The translations under genes were made by a program, and so were the position numbers. From Betaproteobacteria bacterium Ga0074130 (lineage in GTDB: Bacteria > Pseudomonadota > Gammaproteobacteria > Burkholderiales > Rhodocyclaceae), in assembly GCA_001464495.1 (NCBI GenBank), contig LNDZ01000029.1, forward strand, positions 79,455 through 143,454: DNA of 64,000 nucleotides, given 5' to 3'. The notes beneath the pieces were generated by a model, which ran no database searches, had not been told where the DNA came from, and was given only the letters and a program-made list of their open reading frames with translations. Each line of letters starts with the position of its first letter. Position 1 is the first letter of the stretch. Below, piece after piece: positions 30,794-38,648 of the stretch.

Positions 30794-31627
30794 TCAATCG
30801 TCCCTGAAGGGATGCTTCTTGCCGGCCAGCTTTGCGGTCGCCTTGGCCAGCATCATGTAAAAGCAGCCCAAACGGGGATCGATTTCATCCAGCGTGTTTT
30901 GCTGGGCTTCGACCAGCGCCCAATCGCCGCGCGCTACCGGTCCAGTAAGCGCCTGGCTGGGCTCCATATGGTCGAGGTTGCCCAAAGTTTGATGCATCAG
31001 TGGCAGCAGCAGCTCGCGCCCTTGATCGCGCGTCAGCCCAGCGCTTTCGATCACCTGCAACGCCTGCTCGGTCAGCGTGACCAGATAGTTCGAGGCGATC
31101 ACCGCCGCGGCGTGATAGCGCAGCTTCGACTCAGTCGGGATCGTGATGACATTGGCCCCAATGCGCGAAAAGGCCAAGCTAAGCATAGCCACAGCACCCG
31201 GCTCGCCTTCAATACTGCAATGACAGTGAAAATCGCGCACCACCTGTGCTGGGTCAGCAAACGACAGCAATGGATGCACGCTGGCAATATGCGCCCCCTG
31301 CTCGGCACAAGGTGCGAGCAGGGCCGACGACTGCGCGCCACTGCAATGAAAGACGGTGGTGCGCTCATCCAATACATGCGAACGTGACAAACGCGCTGCC
31401 ACATCTGCCAACGCAGCGTCCGGCACAGCGAGCATGAATACATCCGCTGGCATGACATCTTCTGGATCCGTGATCGCCTGGCCTGCACCAATGAAACGGG
31501 CTGCCTCGGCGCCGGACGCGGCATGTCGCGTCAGAATCTGACGTGGGGAGAAAACAGCATTGCGGTGGAAAAGGTGACCGAGACTGCGGCCCAGCTTTCC
31601 GCACCCGATGAAACTCATGGTCGGCAT
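30794..31627 (-). CDS. DUF2520 / Rossmann-like domain protein
   Basis: A 277-residue protein with an N-terminal NAD(P)-binding fold (MSFIGCGKLGRSLG, residues 4-17) and a helical C-terminal domain like that of 6-phosphogluconate dehydrogenase relatives; PLLSFADP lies in the substrate-side region. The family is often annotated only as DUF2520-containing; its reaction is unknown. Two ATGs, at 31627 and 31618, are possible and neither has a Shine-Dalgarno sequence. It is divergent from rsmE by 47 bases and precedes the thioredoxin-fold gene with overlap. Confidence 0.75.
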   Translation of the reverse strand: MPTMSFIGCGKLGRSLGHLFHRNAVFSPRQILTRHAASGAEAARFIGAGQAITDPEDVMPADVFMLAVPDAALADVAARLSRSHVLDERTTVFHCSGAQSSALLAPCAEQGAHIASVHPLLSFADPAQVVRDFHCHCSIEGEPGAVAMLSLAFSRIGANVITIPTESKLRYHAAAVIASNYLVTLTEQALQVIESAGLTRDQGRELLLPLMHQTLGNLDHMEPSQALTGPVARGDWALVEAQQNTLDEIDPRLGCFYMMLAKATAKLAGKKHPFRDD

Positions 31628-31662
31628 ATAAAGTCGCGGGATAGGGAGGGCAAGGGTTCCCC

Positions 31663-31668
31663 TATAAT
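31663..31668 (+). promoter_or_regulatory. Perfect -10 box six bases before the rsmE start
   Basis: TATAAT ends six bases before the rsmE ATG at 31675, so a transcript starting at the usual distance would begin at or next to the start codon. No Shine-Dalgarno sequence is present. No -35 match is visible (GATAGG at the expected place). Confidence 0.5.
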
Positions 31669-31674
31669 CGCCGC

Positions 31675-32406
31675 ATGATACCTCGCTTCTATGCCCCCAC
31701 TCTGGTGGCGGCCCCCGGCTCAACGGTCATGCTCACCGAGCAGGCGGCCCATCACGCTGCCCGCGTATTGCGCTTACGCAGTGGCGATGCCGTCACGCTG
31801 TTCGATGGCAATGGCCAAGAATGGCAAGGCACGTTGGCGGATGTGGGCCGTACGGTCAGCGTAGCGATTCAATCCACCAGCAACGGCATTGCCGAGCCCA
31901 GCCTGAAAATCACCTTGGTGCAATCGTTGCCGGGTGGCGACAAGATGGACTGGGTGATACAGAAAGCCGTCGAACTCGGCGTGCATGCCATTCAGCCAGT
32001 TGCAGCGAAGCGCAGCGTGGTCAAGCTGAGTGGCGAGCGCGCAGTGAAACGCAACACGCACTGGCAGGAAGTTGCGGTGTCCGCTTGCGAGCAAAGCGGC
32101 CGCAATGTGGTCCCACAGGTCTTGCCTTTGCTTGAGTTGCCGAATTACCTCGCCACACCCGCCGCAACTGATGAACTGCGTTTTCTGCTCGCCCCTACGG
32201 GCGGTCAGCGCTTGCGCGACATGTCAGCGCCCTCGGGGGCGGTGACCTTGCTGATCGGCCCGGAAGGCGGTTTTGATGAGGGCGAGGAAGCCGCAGCACG
32301 GCGGGCGGGCTTTGCCCCATTGCTGCTGGGCCCGCGCGTATTGCGTACCGAAACGGCTGGTTTGGCGGCACTTGCCGCGATGATGGCGTTGTGGGGCGAT
32401 GTCTAG
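31675..32406 (+). CDS. rsmE: 16S rRNA (uracil1498-N3)-methyltransferase
   Basis: The 243-residue SPOUT-class enzyme methylates U1498 of 16S rRNA. It begins MIPRFYAP, typical of RsmE, has the PUA-like N-terminal domain, and contains LLIGPEGGFDEGE, the trefoil-knot SAM loop, and LGPRVLRTETAGLAALA at the C terminus. Length is typical. The start is fixed by homology although it lacks a ribosome binding site. The next gene (pap) begins 10 bases after its stop and has its own AGGAGA. Confidence 0.95.
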   Translation: MIPRFYAPTLVAAPGSTVMLTEQAAHHAARVLRLRSGDAVTLFDGNGQEWQGTLADVGRTVSVAIQSTSNGIAEPSLKITLVQSLPGGDKMDWVIQKAVELGVHAIQPVAAKRSVVKLSGERAVKRNTHWQEVAVSACEQSGRNVVPQVLPLLELPNYLATPAATDELRFLLAPTGGQRLRDMSAPSGAVTLLIGPEGGFDEGEEAAARRAGFAPLLLGPRVLRTETAGLAALAAMMALWGDV

Positions 32407-32416
32407 GAGACGCGTA

Positions 32417-33919
32417 ATGAGCTTGTTCGAATCGGCCGAACTCGGCCACACGGTTGATGATGCAAGCTACGCCAAGCGCGTCACCAAGTTGCGCGCTGAG
32501 CTGCTCGATGTGCAATACGCCATCAAGGAAGCTGCGGCCTTCCCCATCCTGATCCTGATCAACGGACTGGACGGCGCAGGCAAGGGCGAGACCGTGCATC
32601 TGCTCAACGAGTGGATGGACCCACGGCATATTGAAACCCATGCTTTTCCACCGCCAAACGATGAGGAGAAACAGCGCCCGCGCATGTGGCGCTTCTGGCG
32701 CGCGCTACCGCCCAAGGGCAAGATAGGCATCATGTTCGGCAATTGGTACACCGACCCGATCGTTGCGCAGGCAAGTGGGGGTGGCAAGAAAGCGGTCCTG
32801 GCTGAACGGCTGGACGAGATTCTGCACTTCGAACACATGCTCGCGAGCGAGGGTGTAGTACTCGTTAAATACTGGTTCCACCTCTCCAAACAAGGCCAGA
32901 AAAAACGTCTCAACCGGCTGGAAGCCAATCCGAAAACCGCATGGCGCGTGACCAAGCATGACTGGAAGCTCTACAAGCGCTATGACAAGTTTGTCGGGGT
33001 CGCTGAGCATGTGCTGCGCGAAACCAGTACCAGCGATGCGCCATGGCATGTGGTCGATGGCAGTGATGACAACTATCGCGCACTGGCTGTAGGCGAGCAT
33101 CTGCTGTCGGTCATGAAAAAGCAGCTGGCGGCACTGCAGCGTGTAGCGAAAAAGGTCACCACTCCAGCCAAAGCCAAATCTGCGCATCGCCTGCCTGCAC
33201 TGGATAGCCGCAACCTGCTCAACAGTCTGGATATGAGCCAAACGCTCACGAACAGCAAATACGAGCATGAGCTGGAGAAGTGGCAAGGCCAGTTGAATCT
33301 GCTCTCGCGTCACCCGAAATTCCGTGACCGCTCGGCGGTGCTTGTGTTTGAGGGTATGGACGCTGCCGGCAAGGGCGGCGCCATTCGCCGTGTGACGGCT
33401 GCGCTCGATGCCCGGCACTACAAAAATATTCCTGTCGCAGCCCCAACCGAAGACGAACGTGCACAACCTTATCTGTGGCGCTTCTGGCGACACATTCCGG
33501 GGCATGGGCAGTTCGCGATTTTTGACCGCTCCTGGTATGGCCGGGTGCTGGTGGAGCGTGTCGAAGGCTTTTGTACGGAAGCTGACTGGCAGCGCGCTTA
33601 TGGCGAGATCAACGATTTCGAGGAGCAGTTGCACGCCAACGGCGCCATCATCAGCAAGTTCTGGCTGTCAGTATCGGCAGATGAGCAACTGCGCCGCTTC
33701 AAGGAGCGCGAAGCCACCCGCTTCAAGCGCTTCAAGATCACCCCCGAAGACTGGCGCAATCGCGAGCGCTGGCCGCTGTACGAAGCGGCTGTGTGTGACA
33801 TGGTAGACCGCACCAGCACGGACCTCGCCCCGTGGAAGCTCATCGCCGCAAATGACAAGCGCCATGCGCGCATCACGGTCTTGAAAACTTTGTGCGAGCG
33901 CATCGAGGAAGCGCTCTAA
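32417..33919 (+). CDS. pap: Polyphosphate:AMP phosphotransferase (two-domain PPK2)
   Basis: A 500-residue protein with two fused PPK2 domains. Domain 1 has Walker A GLDGAGKGETV (about residues 50-60) but FGNWYTDP where the family normally has DRSWY; domain 2 has GMDAAGKGGAI (about 312-322) and the intact FDRSWYGRVLVERVEGF. By comparison with characterised class II PPK2 enzymes the C-terminal domain should be catalytic, transferring phosphate from polyphosphate to AMP to make ADP. AGGAGA lies seven bases before ATG 32417, which is preferred over an in-frame ATG at 32399 inside rsmE. Confidence 0.9.
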   Translation: MSLFESAELGHTVDDASYAKRVTKLRAELLDVQYAIKEAAAFPILILINGLDGAGKGETVHLLNEWMDPRHIETHAFPPPNDEEKQRPRMWRFWRALPPKGKIGIMFGNWYTDPIVAQASGGGKKAVLAERLDEILHFEHMLASEGVVLVKYWFHLSKQGQKKRLNRLEANPKTAWRVTKHDWKLYKRYDKFVGVAEHVLRETSTSDAPWHVVDGSDDNYRALAVGEHLLSVMKKQLAALQRVAKKVTTPAKAKSAHRLPALDSRNLLNSLDMSQTLTNSKYEHELEKWQGQLNLLSRHPKFRDRSAVLVFEGMDAAGKGGAIRRVTAALDARHYKNIPVAAPTEDERAQPYLWRFWRHIPGHGQFAIFDRSWYGRVLVERVEGFCTEADWQRAYGEINDFEEQLHANGAIISKFWLSVSADEQLRRFKEREATRFKRFKITPEDWRNRERWPLYEAAVCDMVDRTSTDLAPWKLIAANDKRHARITVLKTLCERIEEAL

Positions 33920-34007
33920 CAGCGTGGTGGTGGTGGCCCGCGCGTTGTTTCCTTCCAAATTAGTAGGCGTGTCCGCTTCACATCCTGACGGGATGAGGGC
34001 CCCAGCC

Positions 34008-34016
34008 TGCTAAGAT
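34008..34016 (+). promoter_or_regulatory. Extended -10 promoter for argA
   Basis: TGCTAAGAT is an extended -10 element 27 bases before the argA ATG. A nearly identical TGCTAAAAT precedes yggX. No arginine-repressor operator is recognised nearby. Confidence 0.4.
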
Positions 34017-34043
34017 TGCCGAATCCACACAGGGGAATACAAC

Positions 34044-35402
34044 ATGAGCAAGGCCAGTACGACCGCACCGACGACCCGCACCCAGAGCGCAGACGACGCC
34101 CGTCTTGTTGCCTGGGTCCGCCAGGCTGCGCCGTATATTCATGCCTTTCGCGGCCGCACGTTCGTTATCGCCTTTGGCGGCGAAGTACTGCAGGGCGACG
34201 ATGGTGGTTTGCGCGCCCAAGCACTGGCGCAAGACATTAATTTGCTCGAGAGCATGGGCATCAAGCTTGTCCTCGTGCATGGCACACGGCCACAGATCGA
34301 CGCTGAAATGCAGCATCGTGGCATGACGCCGCGCTTCCACAACGGTTTGCGCGTGACCGATGCAGAGACGCTGGAGTGCGTGAAACGTGCTGTCGGTGTG
34401 ACCCGTATCGATCTGGAGGCCTTGTTGTCGCAAGGCCTGCCACACACGCCCATGGCTGGCGCCTACATGCGCTTGACCGGTGGGAACTTCATCACAGCCA
34501 AGCCAGTCGGTGTGGTCGATGGTGTGGATTACCACTACACCGGCGCCATCCGTAAAGTGCTGGCCGAGGAAATTCAGGCCGATCTCGATCAAGAAAACGT
34601 CGTGCTGATCTCGCCGATCGGCACCTCGCCCTCAGGCGAAGTATTCAATCTCGCTTGGGAAGAAGTGGCTGAAGCCGTGGCGACGTCACTCAAGGCCGAC
34701 AAGCTCATCTATCTGTGCGACGCCCCCGGCATCACCGACCGTAAGGGCAAGCTGGTGGAAGCCATCACGATCGAAGATGCAGCCAGCAGCAAGATCCAGC
34801 AAGCGCCGGAAGTTGCACGCGTCCTGCCGGGCGCCGTGCGTGCCTGCCGCAATGGTGTGGGGCGCGTGCACTTCCTCGACCGCACCGTGGATGGCGCCAT
34901 GCTGATGGAGTTTTTCACGCGTGATGGTGTCGGTACGGTCATCACACAGGCCCCACTCGCCAGCATCCGTGAAGCCACGATTGATGATGTCGGCTCGGTT
35001 GTCGCCCTGATTGCCCCGCTCGAAGCCGATGGCACACTGGTCAAGCGTGGCCGCGAACGGCTGGAGATGGAAATCACCCGCTTCTCGCTGCTGGATCACG
35101 ATGGCGTGATCGTTGGCTGCGCTGCGCTCTATCCTTTCACCAAGGACAAGATGGCGGAGATGGCCTGTCTGGTAGTCATGCCGGAATACCAACGGCTCGG
35201 CTACGGCGACCTGCTGCGCAAGCATATTGAAACCACGGCCAAGAAGCTCAAGCTCAAACGCCTGTTCCTGCTCACCACGCGCACCGCACAATGGTTCACC
35301 GAGCGCGGCTTTGCCGAAGAAGGCTTGGAATCACTGCCTTCGCAACGGCGCGAGCTCTATAACTATCAACGCCGTTCAAAGGTCTTGATCAAGACACTGT
35401 AA
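34044..35402 (+). CDS. argA: Amino-acid N-acetyltransferase (N-acetylglutamate synthase)
   Basis: A 452-residue protein with an N-terminal amino-acid-kinase domain (FAFGGEVL and LVHGTRPQI, residues about 45-80; the kinase is not expected to be catalytic) and a C-terminal GNAT acetyltransferase domain with MACLVVMPEYQRLGYGDLL (about 373-391) holding the acetyl-CoA loop. It makes N-acetylglutamate, the first step of arginine synthesis, and in such two-domain enzymes the kinase domain is the arginine-feedback site. AGGGGA lies seven bases before the ATG. argB is 12 kb away in this window. Confidence 0.94.
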   Translation: MSKASTTAPTTRTQSADDARLVAWVRQAAPYIHAFRGRTFVIAFGGEVLQGDDGGLRAQALAQDINLLESMGIKLVLVHGTRPQIDAEMQHRGMTPRFHNGLRVTDAETLECVKRAVGVTRIDLEALLSQGLPHTPMAGAYMRLTGGNFITAKPVGVVDGVDYHYTGAIRKVLAEEIQADLDQENVVLISPIGTSPSGEVFNLAWEEVAEAVATSLKADKLIYLCDAPGITDRKGKLVEAITIEDAASSKIQQAPEVARVLPGAVRACRNGVGRVHFLDRTVDGAMLMEFFTRDGVGTVITQAPLASIREATIDDVGSVVALIAPLEADGTLVKRGRERLEMEITRFSLLDHDGVIVGCAALYPFTKDKMAEMACLVVMPEYQRLGYGDLLRKHIETTAKKLKLKRLFLLTTRTAQWFTERGFAEEGLESLPSQRRELYNYQRRSKVLIKTL

Positions 35403-35408
35403 CGGCAA

Positions 35409-35431
35409 GCCCGGGCTGCTAAAATCCGGGC
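35409..35431 (+). promoter_or_regulatory. Extended -10 of yggX inside an inverted repeat
   Basis: TGCTAAAAT (35417-35425) forms an extended -10 box, framed by the inverted repeat GCCCGG (35409-35414) and CCGGGC (35426-35431). The dyad may be a weak argA terminator, an operator for yggX, or chance; the promoter reading relies on resemblance to the argA box. Confidence 0.4.
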
Positions 35432-35462
35432 ATTCCCCCTGCTGCACACATAAGGACACGTC

Positions 35463-35738
35463 ATGTCACGTAACGTTAATTGCATCAAACTCGGCCGCGA
35501 AGCCGAAGGCCTCGACTTCCCACCCATGCCCGGCGAGCTCGGCAAAAAGCTGTGGGAAAACGTCTCCAAGGAAGCCTGGGCACAATGGCTCAAGCAACAA
35601 ACCATGCTGATCAACGAAAACCGCCTCAGCCTGGCCGACCCACGCGCCCGCAAGTACCTGCAAGAGCAAGTCGAAAAGCACTTCTTCGGCGACGGCGCCG
35701 ACAAGGCCCAAGGCTACGTGCCGCCACCGGCGCAGTAA
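35463..35738 (+). CDS. yggX: Fe(2+)-trafficking / oxidative damage protection protein
   Basis: A 91-residue cytoplasmic protein that starts [21 protein letters not shown], with the conserved Cys7, contains [17 protein letters not shown] and [17 protein letters not shown]. The family protects Fe-S proteins from oxidation and may carry iron; the exact mechanism is unsettled. AAGGACA precedes ATG 35463. It has its own promoter and is followed eight bases later by a strong terminator, so it is monocistronic. Confidence 0.93.
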   Translation: MSRNVNCIKLGREAEGLDFPPMPGELGKKLWENVSKEAWAQWLKQQTMLINENRLSLADPRARKYLQEQVEKHFFGDGADKAQGYVPPPAQ

Positions 35739-35745
35739 CCCTCTT

Positions 35746-35792
35746 AAGCCAACAAAAAAGCCGCTCTCAATGAGCGGCTTTTTTGTTGGCTT
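35746..35792. terminator. Long perfect bidirectional terminator
   Basis: A 21-bp perfect inverted repeat with a 5-base loop (TCAAT): outer arms AAGCCAACAAAAAAG, inner arms CCGCTC/GAGCGG, with six T residues on each strand. It ends yggX on the plus strand and the HNH/ffh transcript on the minus strand. Confidence 0.92.
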
Positions 35793-35807
35793 GATCTCTT
35801 GCGACCT

Positions 35808-36380
35808 TCAATCAATCCTTTGGCAAGGCTGCGCTCCGATCGGTTGAGGTCCCTTCTGAACCGCCGAATGGCGGTTTGTCGAGCTGGGGTAGTCCGGGGC
35901 AGTTGTCTGAGCGTAGCGAGTTCTGCCACGGCCAGTTCGACAAGCCAGAATGAGCGGAGCCCGCAGGGCCGGTGAAGAGGGGCGCCTTTTCTTTGGGTAC
36001 TTTCTTTTGGCGAAGCAAAAGAAAGTACCTCGGCTGTCGGGACGAACTCCCGACACCACGCGCTCAGGTCGAGGGGACGAGTTAAGGGCAGCCTTGATTA
36101 CAGGGGCAACGCTGTGCTGAGAAATCCGATTGGTGCGGCAGTACGTAGAGTCCAACCATAACCTGAGGTTTTTTGCGCCTTTACTTGCGTTGCAGGCGAT
36201 GCAACACAGCGCAATATTTTCAGGAGTGATAATTTTTTCGTCGTTGATGATGTGCTCCCAAGAGGAAGCGTTACGACGATCTTTGTTTGAAGAGGAAAAC
36301 ACGACACCGCAATAAACACAGGCTTTATCCCTATCGATAACTAGACGCTCCAGCCAATCTGGAATATTCCATCTATTCAT
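35808..36380 (-). CDS. HNH endonuclease with repeat-derived C-terminal tail
   Basis: A 190-residue protein. Residues 1-100 form an HNH nuclease core: CVYC (21-24), SSWEHI with the central His (39-44), and NIALCCIACNASKG (55-68) with the second cysteine set. Substrate and role are unknown; such small HNH proteins occur in defence, mobile and housekeeping settings. Residues ~101-190 are low-quality, basic sequence encoded by the hairpin-rich repeat at 35808-36080, so the true ancestral stop may have been lost. AAGGGAG lies seven bases before ATG 36380, overlapping the ffh stop, so it is the distal gene of the ffh transcript. Confidence 0.7.
   Translation of the reverse strand: MNRWNIPDWLERLVIDRDKACVYCGVVFSSSNKDRRNASSWEHIINDEKIITPENIALCCIACNASKGAKNLRLWLDSTYCRTNRISQHSVAPVIKAALNSSPRPERVVSGVRPDSRGTFFCFAKRKYPKKRRPSSPALRAPLILACRTGRGRTRYAQTTAPDYPSSTNRHSAVQKGPQPIGAQPCQRID
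35859..36055. repeat. Hairpin-rich repeat element inside the HNH tail
   Basis: Several adjacent inverted repeats: AACCGCC/GGCGGTT (35859-35876), GCCC/GGGC (35959-35969), a 14-bp stem GGTACTTTCTTTTG (35996-36009) paired with 36016-36029 around the loop GCGAAG, and TGTCGGGA/TCCCGACA (36035-36055). The TTTTGGCGAAGCAAAA apex of the long stem resembles that of the element at 49546-49584. The element lies in the 3' part of the HNH frame and supplies its last ~90 codons. Confidence 0.75.
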
Positions 36381-36392
36381 CAATAGGCTCCC

Positions 36393-37748
36393 TTAACGCA
36401 TCCCCGGCATCATGCCCTTCATCCCGCGCATGAGTTTGCCCATGCCGCCCTTTGAGAAAGTCTTCATCATCTTCTGCATCTGCTCAAACTGGGTGAGCAG
36501 GCGATTCACTTCCTGCACCTGAACCCCGGCACCCGCAGCAATACGCCGCTTGCGGCTGGCCTTGATGAGCTCAGGCTTGCTGCGCTCTTCCAGCGTCATC
36601 GAGTTGATAATGCCCTCGGTGCGGCGAATGCTCTTTTCCGCCTGCTTCTCGTCAACCTGACCGGCAGCCTGAGAGAGTTGCGCTGGCAGCTTGTCCATCA
36701 GTGAAGAAATACCGCCCATCTGGCGCATTTGGCTGATCTGGGCCTTAAAGTCATTCAGGTCGAAGCCCTTGCCGCTCTTGAGCTTCTTGGCCAGCGCTTC
36801 AGCCTTGTCCTGATCGACATTGCGATGCGCTTCTTCAACTAGGCTGAGGATGTCGCCCATGCCGAGAATGCGTGAAGCCATGCGCTCGGGATGGAACTCT
36901 TCGATGCCATCTAGCTTTTCGCCCACACCCGCGAACTTGAGTGGCTTGCCGGTGATATGGCGGACCGAGAGGGCCGCGCCACCACGCGAGTCACCATCCA
37001 GCTTGGACAGCACGATACCGGTGAGCGGCAAAGCCTCGTTGAAAGCCTTGGCGGTATTCACCGCATCTTGACCCAACATGGCGTCGACCACAAACAAGGT
37101 TTCGATCGGCTTAACCAGCGCATGCAGGGCCTGGATTTCCGCCATCATGGCCTCGTCGATCGCCAAACGACCGGCGGTATCGACAAAAAGCACGTCGTAG
37201 TAGTGACGCTTGGCGTGATCCAGCGCCGCGGCTGCAATATCCGCCGGCTTCTGCTCGCCGCTGGAGGGGAAGAAATCAATGCCAGCTTGTGCGGCAACGG
37301 TCTTGAGCTGTTCGATGGCCGCGGGGCGATACACGTCGCAACTGACCACCAGCACTTTTTTCTTCTGCCGCTCTTTTAGCCACTTGCCGAGCTTGGCAGT
37401 GGTTGTGGTTTTACCTGCACCCTGCAGACCCGCCATGAGGATGACGGCAGGCGGCTGGGTGGCGAGGTTAATACCGGTAGCGGTACCCCCCATCAGGTCG
37501 GTCAGCGCCTTGTGCACCACGCCGATCAGTGCTTGGCCTGGGGTCAGCGAGCCGACAACCTCCTGACCGATGGCCTTTTCCTTGATCTGGGCGGTCAGTT
37601 CCTTGACCACAGGCAGTGCAACGTCGGCTTCCAACAAGGCCATGCGCACTTCACGCAGCATGTCGGCAATGTTGTCTTCGGTCAGGCGGGCTTGCCCGCG
37701 CATGGTCTTTACGACCTTGGCAAGGCGTTGAGTCAGGTTATCGAGCAT
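36393..37748 (-). CDS. ffh: Signal recognition particle protein Ffh
   Basis: The 451-residue SRP GTPase binds signal sequences of nascent membrane proteins and the 4.5S RNA. It has the N domain (MLDNLTQRLAKVVKTMRGQ), G1 GLQGAGKTTTTAKLG (about 105-119), DTAGR, the TKLDGDS-like LSKLDGDSRGG, and a methionine-rich M domain ending in GGMGKLMRGMKGMMPGM. The frame is open 50 codons upstream, but ATG 37748 is the family start. It is divergent from ypjD, as in E. coli. Confidence 0.97.
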   Translation of the reverse strand: MLDNLTQRLAKVVKTMRGQARLTEDNIADMLREVRMALLEADVALPVVKELTAQIKEKAIGQEVVGSLTPGQALIGVVHKALTDLMGGTATGINLATQPPAVILMAGLQGAGKTTTTAKLGKWLKERQKKKVLVVSCDVYRPAAIEQLKTVAAQAGIDFFPSSGEQKPADIAAAALDHAKRHYYDVLFVDTAGRLAIDEAMMAEIQALHALVKPIETLFVVDAMLGQDAVNTAKAFNEALPLTGIVLSKLDGDSRGGAALSVRHITGKPLKFAGVGEKLDGIEEFHPERMASRILGMGDILSLVEEAHRNVDQDKAEALAKKLKSGKGFDLNDFKAQISQMRQMGGISSLMDKLPAQLSQAAGQVDEKQAEKSIRRTEGIINSMTLEERSKPELIKASRKRRIAAGAGVQVQEVNRLLTQFEQMQKMMKTFSKGGMGKLMRGMKGMMPGMR

Positions 37749-37795
37749 GACAATCGAGCAAAAGTAAGAGGGAAAGCAAGGGCGGGGGAATGCGT

Positions 37796-37801
37796 TAAAC
37801 T
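37796..37801 (+). promoter_or_regulatory. Weak -10 candidate six bases before ypjD
   Basis: TAAACT (four of six consensus matches) ends six bases before the ypjD ATG, where no Shine-Dalgarno sequence is present. The spacing matches that at rsmE and trmL; alone the match is weak. Confidence 0.25.
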
Positions 37802-37807
37802 GCTGCA

Positions 37808-38638
37808 ATGCCTGAAATTCTACTGCATCTGCTGGCTGCAGCCCTGTATCTCTCTCTTGGTGCGCATTTCTGGCGCACCCGTTGGCGCGGCCCGACACTG
37901 AATCAACCGCAAGGCAATCTCAGCGCGGCCGAGCGCGGCTGGCTGCTGCTTGCCATCGGCGCACATGGCTTGACCGTAGCTGAAGAGCTGTTTGGCACCG
38001 GCCATATGCGCTTCGGTTTTGCCGTCGCCATCTCGCTGATGCTGTGGCTGGCGATCTCGCTGTACTGGATCGAGAGCTTCTACGCCCGCATGGAAGGCTT
38101 GCAGATGCTGGGCCTACCACTGGCGGCCGTGAGCGTACTGCTGCCAACCATCTTCCCCAGTCAGCATCTGCTGGCGAATGCCAGCTCCCCGCTGTTTCGC
38201 GCGCATTTCCTAGTCGCGATGCTGGCTTATAGCTTGTTCACGCTGGCCGCTTTGCACGCCCTGTTAATGATGGCGACTGAGCGCAGCCTGCATCGCGGCC
38301 GCCTGCCGCGCTTGCTCGCCAACCTGCCACCCTTGATGACGATGGAAGCACTGCTGTTCCGCCTCATCCATATCGCCTTTGCGCTGCTAACGCTGACGCT
38401 GCTGTCGGGGATCTTTTTCTCCGAATCGCTGTTCGGCAAGGCATTGAGCTTCAATCACAAGACCGTGTTTGCCATTCTGTCTTGGGTGATTTTTGGTGCC
38501 CTGCTGATTGGTCGCCATCTGCGCGGCTGGCGTGGGCAACTGGCCTTGCGCTGGACACTTGTCGGCTTCCTCACCCTTCTGCTTGCCTATGTCGGCAGCC
38601 GCTTCGTCCTTGAAGTGGTGCTCGGCCGCGGCGTCTAA
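37808..38638 (+). CDS. ypjD: CcsA/YpjD-type cytochrome c assembly-like membrane protein
   Basis: A 276-residue integral membrane protein with about eight hydrophobic helices and the cytochrome c assembly (CcsA/CcmC) fold; His residues in MEALLFRLIHIAFAL and in SFNHKTVFAILSW could bind haem, but the WWD haem motif of true CcsB is missing. The order ffh / ypjD / corB matches E. coli, where ypjD function is not firmly known. It differs from the genuine ccsB at 53.3 kb. corB begins 10 bases after its stop. Confidence 0.85.
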   Translation: MPEILLHLLAAALYLSLGAHFWRTRWRGPTLNQPQGNLSAAERGWLLLAIGAHGLTVAEELFGTGHMRFGFAVAISLMLWLAISLYWIESFYARMEGLQMLGLPLAAVSVLLPTIFPSQHLLANASSPLFRAHFLVAMLAYSLFTLAALHALLMMATERSLHRGRLPRLLANLPPLMTMEALLFRLIHIAFALLTLTLLSGIFFSESLFGKALSFNHKTVFAILSWVIFGALLIGRHLRGWRGQLALRWTLVGFLTLLLAYVGSRFVLEVVLGRGV

Positions 38639-38648
38639 CCTCACCAAC

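Noticed and set aside
37808..38638. Calling ypjD a true cytochrome c haem lyase subunit
   Set aside because: It lacks the WWD tryptophan motif, which is present in the separate ccsB at 53.3-54.4 kb.
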